A DNA stretch of 64,000 nucleotides from positions 8,129,681 through 8,193,680 of the forward strand of contig NW_022098062.1 of the NCBI RefSeq assembly GCF_002288925.2, in the 5' to 3' direction. Shown piece after piece: positions 35,601-46,399 of this stretch. The notes beneath the pieces were generated by a model, which saw nothing but the letters and a program-made list of their open reading frames with translations, was not told where the DNA came from and ran no database searches. Position 1 is the stretch's first letter; every line of letters begins with the position of its first letter. A program made the translations under genes and the position numbers. The DNA is from Delphinapterus leucas (taxonomy: Eukaryota; Chordata; Mammalia; Artiodactyla; Monodontidae).

Positions 35601-36755
35601 TAACTGATTGAAGGTAGAAAGGCTTGAGGGGCCAGGCCTGCTCTTTCCTTAGAAGAGCCATGACCCCCAAATGATGGACAGAAGCACCGGAACCAGAACA
35701 AAAGGTGCCCACAAACAGTTTCACAAAGTGTTTCCTAAATGCTCGTGGGGCCATATAAGAAGCTTGATCTCTAGGACGTTTCCATTTTGAGTTTTGCTGG
35801 GTATTTCAAGACATTAAGAAATAAACACACTGAGTTAAGCATGGAAAAGAGAGGAGCCATACATAGCAGGGACCACCTGGACCAATACCATTGCAACTGA
35901 ACAATTTCTTTAAAGGAGGAAATAAATCTAAAACATTCTCATCCTTTTAAGAGTGAATGAGTTTACAGGCACACTAGGGGTTGCTCCTAACTCTACAGCA
36001 AGCCAAGGCTGAAACATAAGGACCTTCAAACAAAAGAAAACAAATCAAAGGAACTGAAAAAAAAATTTTTTTAAGCACAAACCCAGTCACATCTATACAT
36101 CCTCTGGAGAGAAGTCATCAACTTGCCTTAAGTTTACACTTCTCTTCTTGACATTAATTATTAAGAAAAGCTTTTCATCTTGATTATAGCCATTAATAAA
36201 TTAAAAGTGAATATATTTCTATAAGTATTTCATTTCATAACCAGGTGCAACACTCAGCCTGTGGCTCTGATATACAAAGAGACTTAATTAATGCAAAAGC
36301 AGCCTGTATATGGTATCCATAAGAAAGATAAGCATAATCTTTAAGAATAATTTGCAATTTTGCAAATGTTAATTCCCTACTTCCAACATTTACCAGAATT
36401 TTAAGTTTTACATGTTCACTGAAAAAACAATTCAAGCCACACAGAAAATTACAAAAAGGAAAGGCTGTAAGCACCATAATACCAGTCTTGTACTCCTGGC
36501 ACTACATTATGTGAGATGAGACAGAGAAGTGGGAAGAAAAAAGCTTGAAGACAGCCAGATCTGGAGCTTTTTCTACAGTAATAAAGGCTCTCCTGGAACA
36601 GGTGATTTGCCTAATCCAGAAGAAAAGAACAGACAAAACTTCATGAATAGGGTATCTGTTTCACTTGTGAAAATCCTAAAAGTAAGACTACAATTTCTAA
36701 AGAAAGCAATTAACAACTTAGTTATCATGGAAATGGCTAATGTACCTTATGTCTT

Positions 36756-36758
<3 letters not shown>
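35601..36758. other. Unique non-coding sequence
   Basis: No repeat or gene recognised. A poly-A/poly-T junction lies at about 36058-36072. Confidence 0.5.

Positions 36759-36798
<40 letters not shown>
36759..36798. repeat. (GT)n microsatellite
   Basis: Uninterrupted 40-bp GT run, 20 units, then 'ATGG' and a decayed GT-rich shoulder to about 36830. Confidence 0.98.
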
Positions 36799-36801
<3 letters not shown>

Positions 36802-36830
36802 GTATCCATGTGGGTGGTGTGAGTGTGTTT

Positions 36831-37182
36831 CTTTCGGAAGGCAAAAAGAGTCTGCTGGTATAGGGCAGGGGTACACCTTATTGTATTTCTTACGTGGGTT
36901 GAGTCTTTAGAAACAAAAATCAGGTGTTCCAAATTTTCATTTATCCCAGAGCAGTAAATGAACTAAGTCTACATGAAAATTCAGATGGGGATGATACCTA
37001 CCTAAAATGCACAATACATGTATTCTACCCTAATAGAGGCTGGCTTAAGAATTACACAGTTCTGTCAAAACAAGCTCTTATGGAAGCCCTGATTTCCACT
37101 TCTATAATTTTAGTTATGTCTAAGTACAATCACTTACCTTTCATGTAAGGCACTTCAACCTCTCCACTATAATAAAAAAAAT
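36831..37182. other. Unique non-coding sequence
   Basis: No repeat or gene seen. Confidence 0.5.
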
Positions 37183-37390
37183 AATAGCTAACACTCATAT
37201 AGTGCGTACTATGTCCCAGGGATTGTTCTAATAGCTTTATACTTATTAACCTAATTTTAATACAACAATTCTACTATCCTTCCTATTTGACAAATGAGGA
37301 AACTGAGGCTCAGAGAGGTTCAATGACTTGCCTAAGGTAGCAGGGCCAGGATTTGAACCCGATGCGATCTGACTCCTGTGTCACCTCAGT
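37183..37390 (-). repeat. MIR SINE, antisense
   Basis: 'AATAGCTAACACTCATATAGTGCGTACTATGTCCCAGGGATTGTTCTAATAGCTTTATACTTATTAACC' and 'GACAAATGAGGAAACTGAGGCTCAGAGAGGTTCAATGACTTGCCTAAGGTAGCAGGGCCAGGATTTGAACCC' are a well-preserved reversed MIR. Confidence 0.97.
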
Positions 37391-38218
37391 AAATTGTGGG
37401 AGACGGTGCTTTTTGGATGGCATGAAACTGTAAGTTGTCTCTATGTCTTACCCCATGAGGAAGTGGTACGGTTAATCATAACCATATTACCCTTAATTTC
37501 TGGTTCTGAGATCTTGGATGAAGTTATTGATCTGAAAGTCAGTTCTCTAATCAGCCCAGTAAGAAAAAACAATCAATGCCCACATCAAACGATAATGTGA
37601 GATATGATACAGTACCTGTTAAGTACTTTGTAAACTATAGCATTTGTCTGAAATGTTAGGTGCCATTTTAATGATTAAACTTCTCATAATGCCACCTTCT
37701 CTCCTTCTCCGTGTTAGACCACTGGACAGTTCCATTAATTAGATGCGTTAGGAAATGAATAAAAACTAAATAAAGAACAAAGTACCCCGCGTAGTTTGAA
37801 ACTGTCTTCAAATAAGACTGATTAAACTAGCCATTGACAACGGAACAACATTCATGGTAGGGCATTATGTCAAAAAGCCCATTTAGCTAGCCTAATTTAT
37901 GCTACTAGAAAAAACCATAAAAACCTTTAAGATACTATTAGAAAGTAAGCTATCATCCATTAAAACTAAAGTTGAATGGAAAAATTTTAAGAAATGCAAT
38001 GGATTTGTCAAAGAGTCAAGTAGTATTTCTTACTATTCATTAACAATTATAAAGCACTAAAACTTGAAAGCCCTGTGCAAATTAGGATGGCTGCGTAGAG
38101 CAGGACCATGAAACGCCGTATATACCAGGCAATGCATTTACTAAGTGCCTACTATGCAGAGAACAGAACTGCTTCTGTGGTTTGACATTTTCTTTAAAAA
38201 TACCCTGTCCTAGTTGAA
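37391..38218. other. Mostly unique; short L2-like trace
   Basis: No gene. A short reversed L2-like phrase 'TACCAGGCAATGCATTTACTAAGTGCCTACTATGCAGAGAACAG' lies at about 38124-38168. Confidence 0.5.
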
Positions 38219-38447
38219 TTAATAATAAAAGGTACCATTTATAAATCCCCTAATGTAGGACAGGGATCGTAGGAGGACATTACCTATGAAATCTCACTTA
38301 ATCCTTGCAATACAACAACACATGAAGTAGGCAGTATTATCTTAATTTTTCAAATGAGGAAACTAAGGCCAAACATGTGCATCAATCACTATAAGAAGTG
38401 AAGGACCCAGAAGTCCAAACCGGCTCCACTGTCCACAGTGTGTGTCC
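38219..38447 (-). repeat. MIR SINE, antisense
   Basis: 'GGTACCATTTATAAATCCCC', 'ACCTATGAAATCTCACTTAATCCTTGCAATACAACAACACATGAAGTAGGCAGTATTATC' and 'CAAATGAGGAAACTAAGGCC' fit a reversed MIR. Confidence 0.88.
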
Positions 38448-38924
38448 CCTTTCCTCACGTCATCTGAAGTGTCCCGGCCTTTTTAACCGAGATGCCTCAA
38501 GCATCATAGGAGAGGGAATTAATGATTCTAGGGGGCTTAGAACATAGCCAAAAGTTGCCTGAATACAGACATCACTAACGTTGAAAATTCACGCATGTTC
38601 TGTATTCTACATGGTAATATACATTTATCATTTTGATATTTTTTAATTTATTTTTTCTCCAATATTCTAGTGAAATGACACGTCAAAAATATGTACCAAA
38701 TACATCCTACCCCAGTTTAAGGGAACACATTACACCATCCTACCTGTTGAAAAGATGGAGAATACATACAGCAATCAACCAAAGCCCTTACAGGGGAGCA
38801 CAGTCAAGGAGAAATGAGTACAGTATAAACTGAACACCTGTTACTCAGAGAGAAAGCCAAGCCTTTTTCAAGGAAGCGAATTTCCAGACTGATATTTTAA
38901 ATGATGATGGATACTAACTAGACT
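38448..38924. other. Unique non-coding sequence
   Basis: No repeat or gene recognised. Confidence 0.5.
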
Positions 38925-39022
38925 TATTGTGGTGACCATTTTGCAGTGTATGCAAATATCGAATCATTATGCTCTACACCTGAAATTAATATAATATTAT
39001 ATGTCAGTTATGCCTCAATTTT
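38925..39022 (+). mobile_element. L1MA-like 3'-terminal fragment
   Basis: 'TTGTGGTGACCATTTTGCAGTGTATGCAAATATCGAATCATTATGCTCTACACCTGAAATTAATATAATATTATATGTCAGTTATGCCTCAATTTTTAAAAA' matches the terminal 90 bp of an older L1M subfamily, ending in a decayed A-tail. Confidence 0.88.
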
Positions 39023-39667
39023 TAAAAACAAGAAAAAGAACAGAGTACCTAGGCTGAAGTCATTAAAGATGACTCTCAAAAACTATATATATAGGTGTGG
39101 GTGAGGGTGGGCATGTGTGGGAGTGTGTGCACACTGGGCATTAACCTATCGATGTACAAGCTTGGTTTTTAAAAATCAGAAGTTAATTAAATATGACATT
39201 CTTCAAAATTCCCCAGTTTGCCAATATTGAAATGTTAATTTATTATTCACCACCACATTAGCGACAGGCTCACCTCTTACTAAGTTCCTTGCATAAGCCA
39301 TCTGGATTCAAGTCAGTCTCACCCATCTGTGTTCCCACATTCACAAATCCTAACCATTCTTTTCTTGCCATACAAGGAACATATATTTCTATTGCTCTCT
39401 TTAAAATAAAAGGAAAATGACATACAGCTATCCTGGACTTAGGAAAGAAGGTTATACCTTGTTAAAGGTATTGATAACTAATTATTGTCTGGTAATTAAT
39501 AGCCTAGTAAGCAGAAAATACTTTGATTTCACATTTTAGGTAATTCAATGCAATCTACTTGTCACATTTACCCTTCCAGAAACGTACTGCACAAACATTT
39601 CCTTAAAACCAAAAATTTCAACCAGGAGCAATATACCTAAGATGCCTACATAATTTCCCAGCATAGC
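39023..39667. other. Unique non-coding sequence
   Basis: No gene or repeat called. A purine-rich 'GGTGTGGGTGAGGGTGGGCATGTGTGGGAGTGTGTG' stretch lies at about 39095-39130. Confidence 0.5.
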
Positions 39668-39812
39668 ATGGGTTCTGGGGTCAGAGAGCCCAGTCTGAGC
39701 ACTGGTTCAACCATTTGCTAGCTGAATTACCTTAGACAAGGAACTTAATTTGACTGAGACTCAGTTTCCTCATCAGTAATCCGAGATTTAAAAAGCATCT
39801 ACCACAACTGGC
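39668..39812 (+). repeat. MIR SINE
   Basis: 'ATGGGTTCTGGGGTCAGAGAGCCCAGTCTGAGCACTGGTTCAACCATTTGCTAGCTGAATTACCTTAGACAAGGAACTTAATTTGACTGAGACTCAGTTTCCTCATC' is MIR 5' half plus core. Confidence 0.93.
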
Positions 39813-39839
39813 AAAAAGATATTCGTATTAATCAATTAA

Positions 39840-41005
39840 ACCGAAAAGTCCAAAAGTAGAACCACACAAATATGGCCAACTGACTTTTGACAAAGGTACA
39901 AAGGCAATTCAAAGGAAAGGCTAGTCTTTTCAACAAAGGGTTCTGAGACAACTGAACATCCGTATGCAAAAAAGATAAACTTCAATCCATACTTACTACC
40001 TTATATAAAAAATAACTCAAAACGAATCACAGACCTAAATGTAAAATGTAAAACTTTAAAACTTTTAGAAGAAAACTGGACAGAATCTTCATGACCTTGG
40101 ATTAGGCAGTAAGTTCTTAGTAACCTCATCAAAGGTGCAATCCATAAAAGACAAAATTGATAAACTAGACTTCATAAAAATTAAAAGCTCAGTGAAAGAC
40201 ACTCTTAAGAGAATAAAAAGACAAGCTACAGGCTGTGAGAAAATAAATGCAAATCACACATCTGACACAGGGCTTCTATCCAGTACTCTCAATATTCAAG
40301 AGTAAAAAAATAAAATAAAAAAAAATTTTAAATGGACAAAATATCTGAATAGACACCACTTCACCAAAGAAGAAATACAGATGGCAAATAAGCACATGAA
40401 AAGATGCTCAACAGTAGTCATTACAGAAACATAAAATAAAACCATAACGGGATACCACTATGTATCTATTACAGTGACTAAAATTAAAACACACACACTC
40501 ATTGACATTGTTAAGTGCTGACAAGGATGCAGAGCAAATGAAATCCTTTTGCCTTTTGGCAGGAATGAAAAATGGTACAGCCACTCTGGAAATTAGTTTG
40601 GCAGTTCCTTTAAAAGGTAAACTTATTAAAAGTTATACTTATTACATAGCCTGGTAATCCCACCTCTAGGCATATACTCAAGAGAAATGAAAGCTTATAT
40701 CCACAAAAAAATCTGTACACAAATATTTCTAGTCACATTACTGAGACTGCCAAAAACTGAAAACAGCCTAAATGTCCGTCAAATAGATGAATGGATAAAC
40801 TGTGGTACATCCATTCAATGGAATACAGCTTAGCAATATAAAGGCATGAACTACTGATATATGCAACAACACTGATGAATTTCAGATGCAACACGTTAAG
40901 TGAAAGAAGACAGATTCAAAAGATTGCGTCCAGTATGATTCCACTTACATGACATGCTGGAGAAGACACAAAACCATAGAAATGGAGAACAAGTTGGTAG
41001 CTACA
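39840..41005 (+). pseudogene. L1M LINE, ORF2 3' part (relic), 5'-truncated
   Basis: Diverged L1 ORF2 C-terminal coding sequence: 'TATGGCCAACTGACTTTTGACAAAGGTACAAAGGCAATTCAA', 'GACCTTGGATTAGGCAGTAAGTTC', 'GACTTCATAAAAATTAAAAGC', 'AGAGAATAAAAAGACAAGCTACAGGCTG', 'GGGATACCACTATG', 'TGGTAATCCCACCTCTAGGCATATACTC', 'GAATGGATAAACTGTGGTACATCC'. Reading frame is broken by stops and indels, so it is dead. Its 3' part resumes at about 41446 after an unrelated insertion. Confidence 0.93.
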
Positions 41006-41445
41006 AAAGCTATGTGGATTGAAGTGCATTCTTTAAATTTATACTAAAGGGTTTAGATTAGTAAATTTAACACTAAGGAAGTAGACTTTCCATCCTCTTG
41101 AGAAGAGATGCAGATATACATACATCATAATGAATCACAGAGCTCCAAGTATCAATTCAGAAGATATCAAGGAATGTTTTTTTTTAATTTTTTCTTCATT
41201 GTATTCTTGGCAAATTTACTGAACTCTTTGTATAGAGAACAAAATAAAAGCAAGGCATGTGAACATTTTTTAACAGACAAGTCTTCTGAATGTAAAAATG
41301 TGAATTTTTAGTGATTCCTTTAAATTTTCACTTTGTGTCACTGCAAAATTTGAGACTCACATTCAAAATGAAAGTTTTATTTTACAAATTATTTAATTAA
41401 AATACTACACATCTCTTCTTAAAATCAAATTAAACTATAAATTAT
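41006..41445. other. Unrecognised ~440-bp insertion splitting the L1
   Basis: The L1 left part stops near 'CAAGTTGGTAGCT' and resumes with 'GGGGAAAGGCTTGACTACAAAGG', sequence that is contiguous in L1M elements. The intervening AT-rich DNA has no L1 similarity. It contains a T-run (41178-41186) and 'CACTTTGTGTCACTGCAAAATTTGAGACTC'. No target duplication is obvious. It may be another transposon I cannot name. Confidence 0.45.
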
Positions 41446-41640
41446 TTTAAAAGGGCGGGGAAAGGCTTGACTACAAAGGAACAGCATGAAGGGGTTTGGG
41501 TAGACGAGGCAGCAGTATCCTGACTGTGGCAGTCATACAGTAGTGACACGATTCTGTGCATTTGCCAAAATTTAGAGACCCAAAAAAATAAATTTTAGTC
41601 TTTATGTAAAATTTTTTTAAAATTCCTACAAGTAACAAAC
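41446..41640 (+). mobile_element. L1M LINE 3' UTR, distal part
   Basis: 'GGGGAAAGGCTTGACTACAAAGGAACAGCATGAAGGGG', 'GTATCCTGACTGTGGCAGTCATACAGTAG', 'ATTCTGTGCATTTGCCAAAATTTAGAGACC' and 'AATTTTAGTCTTTATGTAAA' parallel the L1M 3' UTR and complete the element begun at 39840. Confidence 0.85.
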
Positions 41641-41654
41641 AAAATTATCACTAG

Positions 41655-41740
41655 ACAAATCACAGAGCAGTTGTGAGAACTCAATGAGATGACTATGTGC
41701 TCAGAGTAAGCACTCAGTAAAGTTTAAAATTCTTACAGTA
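41655..41740 (+). repeat. MIR SINE 3'-part fragment
   Basis: 'GCAGTTGTGAGAACTCAATGAGATGACTATGTGCTCAGAGTAAGCACTCAGTAAAG' matches the 3' part of MIR. Confidence 0.75.
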
Positions 41741-41769
41741 TTACCCAGTCTCAGTATTTAATATGCAAT

Positions 41770-41990
41770 CCACATTCAAATCAAATCAATATATTTATCA
41801 AGGATCAATTATGTTCCAGCACAGAGCTGGCTTCTACAGTAAATATAAGACATATAGAGTGTCTGTACTCTCTCAAGAGTTTCAAGAATGTAACACATGT
41901 TCTGGTTACATAATCGAAAAACGAAGGTTAAAATTCAGCTATAAAATTGTTCAGGAGCAAAGTCAACACTAAATTATCAATAATAAAAGA
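41770..41990 (-). repeat. L2 LINE, antisense
   Basis: 'CAATATATTTATCAAGGATCAATTATGTTCCAGCACAGAGCTGGCTTCTACAGTAAATATAAGACATATAGAGTGTCTGTACTCTCTCAAGAGTTT' is a diverged reversed L2 3' end. Confidence 0.7.
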
Positions 41991-42576
41991 GGACCAAGGC
42001 CAGATAATGCAAGGCCATTTCCATGCGGTTTTTAAGTATACTGGGGGGATTGGTGATATATTTGTTTGCTTTTCCCTCAGAGGCATATTTACCTCACCTT
42101 TGAGGCTTAGGCCCAGAGGCTTAGTCCAATATTACAATGGATTTGTATTCTCTATGCAAATCAGTAGATGGCAGCAGGAGGGGGCCAGAAACATGCTGGG
42201 TGGTAGGAGAAAGCAGTCCTAGAATTAAACACTGCCGTGCATAATCCACACTGAGAAAATGCAGACTTTATTAGCATCATTACATACTTGGACTGCTCAA
42301 CACTTACACGATAAGAGAATCAGGAATGATAAAGATTCCCTGGTTAAAACTCTCCTGGAATAAAGATGGCTTAGAAATCAACAGTTACGTATATCGCAAA
42401 ATGAGGCAGCTTAATTTTGGCAACCCATCACACTAGCAAACAAGCCATGGGGACACACCATAACTGAGAGCTAACGCACTGACTTGCACGGAAAAAGGCA
42501 GACAGCACTCAAGAAACAAATATAACATCCAAGCCCTTTGACAATTTTATTTACTGCAATTTGTCATCCTTCCCAT
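41991..42576. other. Unique non-coding sequence
   Basis: No gene or repeat recognised. Confidence 0.5.
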
Positions 42577-42881
42577 CAATGATTTTCAAACGGTCATCTT
42601 AAAATAAATTTAATGGATCCCACCCAGCATTTGCTTAAGTGAAATAGACTAGAAATGGATACGGCAGAATAGAGCAAGGTACAGTAGGGTAAGATAGGAT
42701 ACAAAAAGGAATGGATAGATTACAGTGGAAAGCACACAGTGGATAGGTTAGGATTGACAGAAAAGGGAAAGGAAGAAAAACATCAAAGTATACTTAAAAA
42801 AAGCAAGGGCCACTAAACATAGTAATTTATTGTGTATATGGTTGCATGGGTCATGGTCTAAAATTTTTTTGAAAACCACTG
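42577..42881. mobile_element. Probable hAT-type DNA transposon (non-autonomous)
   Basis: The ends are inverted: CAATGATTTTCAAA at 42577-42590 pairs with TTTGAAAACCACTG at 42868-42881, 12 of 14 positions complementary. 'CAGTGGTTTTCAAA' is a common hAT terminus. The interior includes an irregular 'GGTACAGTAGGGTAAGATAGGATACA' run near 42677. No clear 8-bp target duplication and no transposase, so confidence is moderate. Confidence 0.55.
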
Positions 42882-43325
42882 CCTTAAATCTTAACCCATG
42901 GTATAATAACGTCTTGTCTAAAACTTCTTTAAAAGTATGTTTTCATACTCTTCCCAAGGACAAGAATCCAATGGTTATTTCCAAGAAAAGGAATTACCTA
43001 TCCAGCTCTATGTAACCAAGGCAGAAGGGGAGAAAATAAAACATGTTAAGCTGTTTTCTAAATTTGTATTATGTCACCAGATCCATAAAATATACCCATA
43101 ATTTCAGCACTGTGACCTAAGATCTACCTCAGTGTGCAGCTTTATCCTCACAGACATCGTCACTGTACTGAAACAGTCTCGCTCACAGCAAGGGTCTGAA
43201 ATAGTGACCCGTTTCTGCTCCACTCTGTGTGCTAATAAACTAAGCTTATACACTGAAAAAGGCAATCAAGGGCTGGCCCATGTGCGTTCTCTTCCTAATC
43301 GTATTTGCATTGATGACTCCTCTCC
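42882..43325. other. Unique non-coding sequence
   Basis: No gene or repeat recognised. Confidence 0.5.
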
Positions 43326-43350
43326 AAAAAAAAAAAAAAAAAAAAAAAAA
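43326..43350. repeat. (A)25 tract
   Basis: Uninterrupted run of 25 A. The upstream sequence shows no SINE or processed-gene body that would make it a retroposon tail. Confidence 0.95.
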
Positions 43351-43418
43351 CTGATTGTACTACAGAAGCCTCTTCTCCAGACTGCTGATACAATTGGGGT
43401 CCAGGCAGAGACTGGGAT

Positions 43419-43421
<3 letters not shown>

Positions 43422-43471
<50 letters not shown>
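43422..43471. repeat. (AC)n microsatellite
   Basis: Uninterrupted 50-bp AC run, about 25 units; the longest dinucleotide array in the window and likely polymorphic. Confidence 0.98.
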
Positions 43472-43472
<1 letters not shown>

Positions 43473-43929
43473 GAAACCTATATATTTAGTGCAATACAGT
43501 AGAGTCAGGAGCTAGCAAATCACAAGCAGATGAAATCCTGAAGACCAAAAATTCCATTCCTAAATTCCATGGTATACAGAGTTTATATAACTTTAAAAGA
43601 AATCCAGTATTTGGGCCACCAAAAATTCTTTTAACAAAAAGCAAAAGTCCATCAAAGCATAATCGAAAGCAACTAAATAAGAGAAATAAAACAGGTTGCC
43701 TTGCAAAGTGATAATCTAAGGAGAAAGATATGCTGGAAAGCAAATGAAACGTGAGAAAACAAAACAGCTGGTAGATACCTAGGAAAGAGCTAGATATCAG
43801 TCAGTATAAAGGGTACAGAGACATAAAAGTAACACTTCTTCAGAGTCCCAGGTATCTAGCCAAAAATAAACTGTAAATATAAGGTTTCTTCAAAGCCTAA
43901 TATATTTACATGCAGCATCCATTTCAACA
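43472..43929. other. Unique non-coding sequence
   Basis: No gene or repeat recognised. Confidence 0.5.
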
Positions 43930-44490
43930 CTCTTTTTTAGACCTTTTAAACAGTAGGCTTTGTGGTTTTTCTTTTCTAATTACAAAGGTAACGCATATTC
44001 ATTATAGAAATTTCAAACAACCTGCAAATATAACTTAGAAAGTTAAAGTCCTTCATAATCCCACTCTTCAGATAGAACCTTTGTTAACAGCTTTATGTTT
44101 ATTCTCCAAATTTTAAATGAATCTTCTAATTAGCTAGTATGCATTATAGATGAATTATACATAAAACATAAGTGTTTAAGAGAAATAGGATCATTCCACA
44201 TACACCGGGTTCTGCAAGGTGCTTTTTTGCAACCTACTGACATATATCTTGAAAATCTTTTCCTGTCAGTAGACATAGATGGACATCACTCTTTTTAACG
44301 GCTAGAAAGTATTCTATTATATGGACAGACCACGATTTATTTAACCAATCTCTTACGGATGGACATTTGGGTTGTTTCCAATTTTTTTGCCATTAAAAAC
44401 AATGCAGCAGTTACATCCTTCTGTGTATATATTTAAACTATTTCTGTAAGCTGAATTCCTTGAAGTAGGTTTTTGTTTGGGGTCATGGAA
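43930..44490 (-). mobile_element. L1M/L1ME LINE fragment, antisense
   Basis: 'ATAGGATCATTCCACATACACCGGGTTCTGCAAGGTGCTTTTTTGCAACCTACTGACATATATCTTG', 'AACGGCTAGAAAGTATTCTATTATATGGACAGACCACGATTTATTTAACCAATC' and 'GGATGGACATTTGGGTTGTTTCCAATTTTTTTGCCATTAAAAACAATGC' are the reverse complement of the ORF2 C-terminal region and 3' UTR of an old L1. No open frame. Confidence 0.9.
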
Positions 44491-44924
44491 TATGCTAAAC
44501 TTTTTTTCTTTTAATTATCCACTTAACTTTAATTCATACCACCAAAAACCTTCAAGGTAGCAATTGCTTTAATTGCTTAATTATTTTGATTTTCATCTTT
44601 AATACTTTTTTAAGAATAATTTATTCTACTTAAAATTAATTGCATGGGGATTAAATCAAAAGGTAAGTTTTAACACATTCCTGATCACTTATTAGAAAAT
44701 ACGCTTTGTCTACATTCTGCAGAAAATATTCTAGTTTTAAGAGATTTCATGTATCCCCCAAATCATTCAAATCCTCTTAAGTCCCACATTAGACTAGGAA
44801 GTTCTTCTTTGACTCAGATAGATTCACTGTAATGTTTCCTGTTTGTCTTCCAGAAAAAGGAAAAGAACACAGGGATCGCCATCACACATAGAGCTTTAAA
44901 ATCCAACCCAAAAAAACCCCTACA
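44491..44924. other. AT-rich sequence, possibly further decayed L1
   Basis: Could be the decayed continuation of the antisense L1, but similarity is too weak to call. No gene. Confidence 0.4.
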
Positions 44925-45129
44925 GGGCTTCCCTGGTGGCACAGTGGTTGAGAGTCCGCCTGCCGATGCAGGGGACACGGGTTCGTGCCCCGGTCCGGGA
45001 AGATCCCACATGCCGCGGAGCGGCTGGGCCCGTGAGCCATGGCCGCTGAGCCTGCGCGTCGGGAGCCTGTGCTCCGCAATGGGAGAGGCCACAGCAGTGA
45101 GAGGCCCGCGTACCGCCAAAAAAAAAAAA
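44925..45129 (+). mobile_element. CHR-type SINE, short form, full length
   Basis: Complete copy from 'GGGCTTCCCTGGTGGC' to the A-tail at 45118-45129. The pol III A box is TGGCACAGTGG (44937-44947) and the B box GGGTTCGTGCC (44979-44989). Flanking 'AAAAAAACCCCTACA' and 'AAAAAAACCCTACA' suggest a target duplication with one C lost. It differs from the 55956 copy at about 7 of 198 positions, so it is comparatively young. Open frames of 65-101 codons across it are SINE artefacts. Confidence 0.97.
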
Positions 45130-45136
45130 CCCTACA

Positions 45137-45419
45137 AAACTGTCACTCCTAAATGAGTGCATAAGAAACGCAAATGCAAAAAGTCATGACATTCAGAGTC
45201 TGACTTACAGTAAATCACCCAGGACACATTTCATGGTAAACAAAATACTTACTGAGAAATATAGTTACCAGGGCAACCATAACTGACCTTTTATGTTTTA
45301 TTTATCAATCATATTGCTGAATAATTCTTATTCTTGGAAACAAAGGAGAAAATGTATTATAAACAATGTAATTAATTAAGGGTCCCCTGCTCCTCACTAA
45401 ATCATTCCTGCCAAATCTG
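45137..45419. other. Unique non-coding sequence
   Basis: No gene or repeat recognised. Confidence 0.5.
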
Positions 45420-45610
45420 TGTTTATCCAACAGACATCTATTATCTGCTTCTTAGTTCTCCTCTAGGCTAAGGTTGGAGATGGCATATCCCAAAGAGGCA
45501 TTCACAAGTTACCGATATTAAACTTGATAACTTAGATGAGGAAGGTATAATATGAGAGCTAACTCTCAACAGACGTTTGGACAGATATGGGAATTCGCAC
45601 TACTACATCA
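45420..45610 (-). repeat. L2 LINE, antisense
   Basis: 'TTTATCCAACAGACATCTATTATCTGCTTCTTAG' followed by 'CTAAGGTTGGAGATGGCATATCCCAAAGAGGCATTC' is a diverged reversed L2 3' end. Confidence 0.6.
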
Positions 45611-45614
45611 TCAC

Positions 45615-45697
45615 AATGCCTGGCGCCTAGCAGGTACTTACTCTAGAAATATGGAATAATTGAAACTTAAATGAATATATGCATGAATGAATAAATC
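45615..45697 (+). repeat. L2 LINE 3' tip
   Basis: 'ACAATGCCTGGCGCCTAGCAGGTACTTACTCTAGAAATATGGAATAATTGAAACTTAAATGAATATATGCATGAATGAATAAA' matches the sense L2 3' tip. It meets the previous antisense L2 tail to tail. Confidence 0.8.
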
Positions 45698-45985
45698 CAC
45701 CTACCTTTCAAATTAGACAGTTGCTAAGACGAGAAATTTCAAACATTTCACCAATTAAGCTCTACCTTTTTACAAGTCCCAAATAATATTCTCATCTAAC
45801 CAAACATCACCCCCACTTAGGAAAAAAATAGATAAGCCTAATTATTTTTAGTAGCTGAGAGTATAGTCATACCTGCTTGAACCTGGCAGAGAGGAAGAAA
45901 ATGGCATTGGATTCCCAGTGTCCAAAATAGGATATTAAGAGCATTTACAATGCGTGGAATTTATTCATAATCCTTATCGAGGAGG
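45698..45985. other. Unique non-coding sequence
   Basis: Nothing recognised. Confidence 0.5.
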
Positions 45986-46165
45986 CAGCAAGGGTACAGA
46001 AAAGAGCCCCGTGCTGCTGGTCAGAGTCTGGGGCTCAAGTCTTGGCCTTCGATTTACTTGAGTAAATCACTTCACTTTTCTGAGCCTTAGTTTCCTGATT
46101 TATAAGATGGGGAGACTAGTCTGTAGATCTCTGAAGTCGCTTTGGCTCTAAATGTCCGTGACATA
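45986..46165 (+). repeat. MIR SINE
   Basis: 'GGTACAGAAAAGAGCCCCGTGCTGCTGGTCAGAGTCTGGGGCTCAAGTCTTGGCC', 'GAGTAAATCACTTCACTTTTCTGAGCCTTAGTTTCCTGATTTATAAGATGGGGAGACTAG' and 'GGCTCTAAATGTCCGTGA' follow MIR with its variant 3' end. Confidence 0.9.
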
Positions 46166-46395
46166 CTGACCTGCCGCCCCTCTAAAAGGGAAGAAAGAAT
46201 CAAGGACCCCTCGGTAGTAAAGCGTCCATCTGGGAAAGAGGAGCACTCCGTCTGCTGCCGAGGCAAGGCCAGGGGGATTACGGTCAGGTCACTGCAATGT
46301 GAGGTTTCCAACCTTAGCCAGGTGCTCTCCACAATCTTCTGAGTTCCCACAGTGGGCAGGTATTTTCAAACCTTCCCCCTTTCTCCCTCCAGCTC
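46166..46395. other. Unique sequence left of the LTR
   Basis: No gene or repeat recognised; moderately GC-rich with several CpGs. Confidence 0.45.
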
Positions 46396-46399
46396 CATC

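Noticed and set aside
43326..43350. Poly-A tail of a processed pseudogene
   Set aside because: No gene-like sequence precedes the tract and no target duplication is visible.
44925..45040. tRNA gene, because of A and B box matches
   Set aside because: The tRNA-like head belongs to a SINE with A-tail and flanking duplication; it lacks a foldable mature tRNA.
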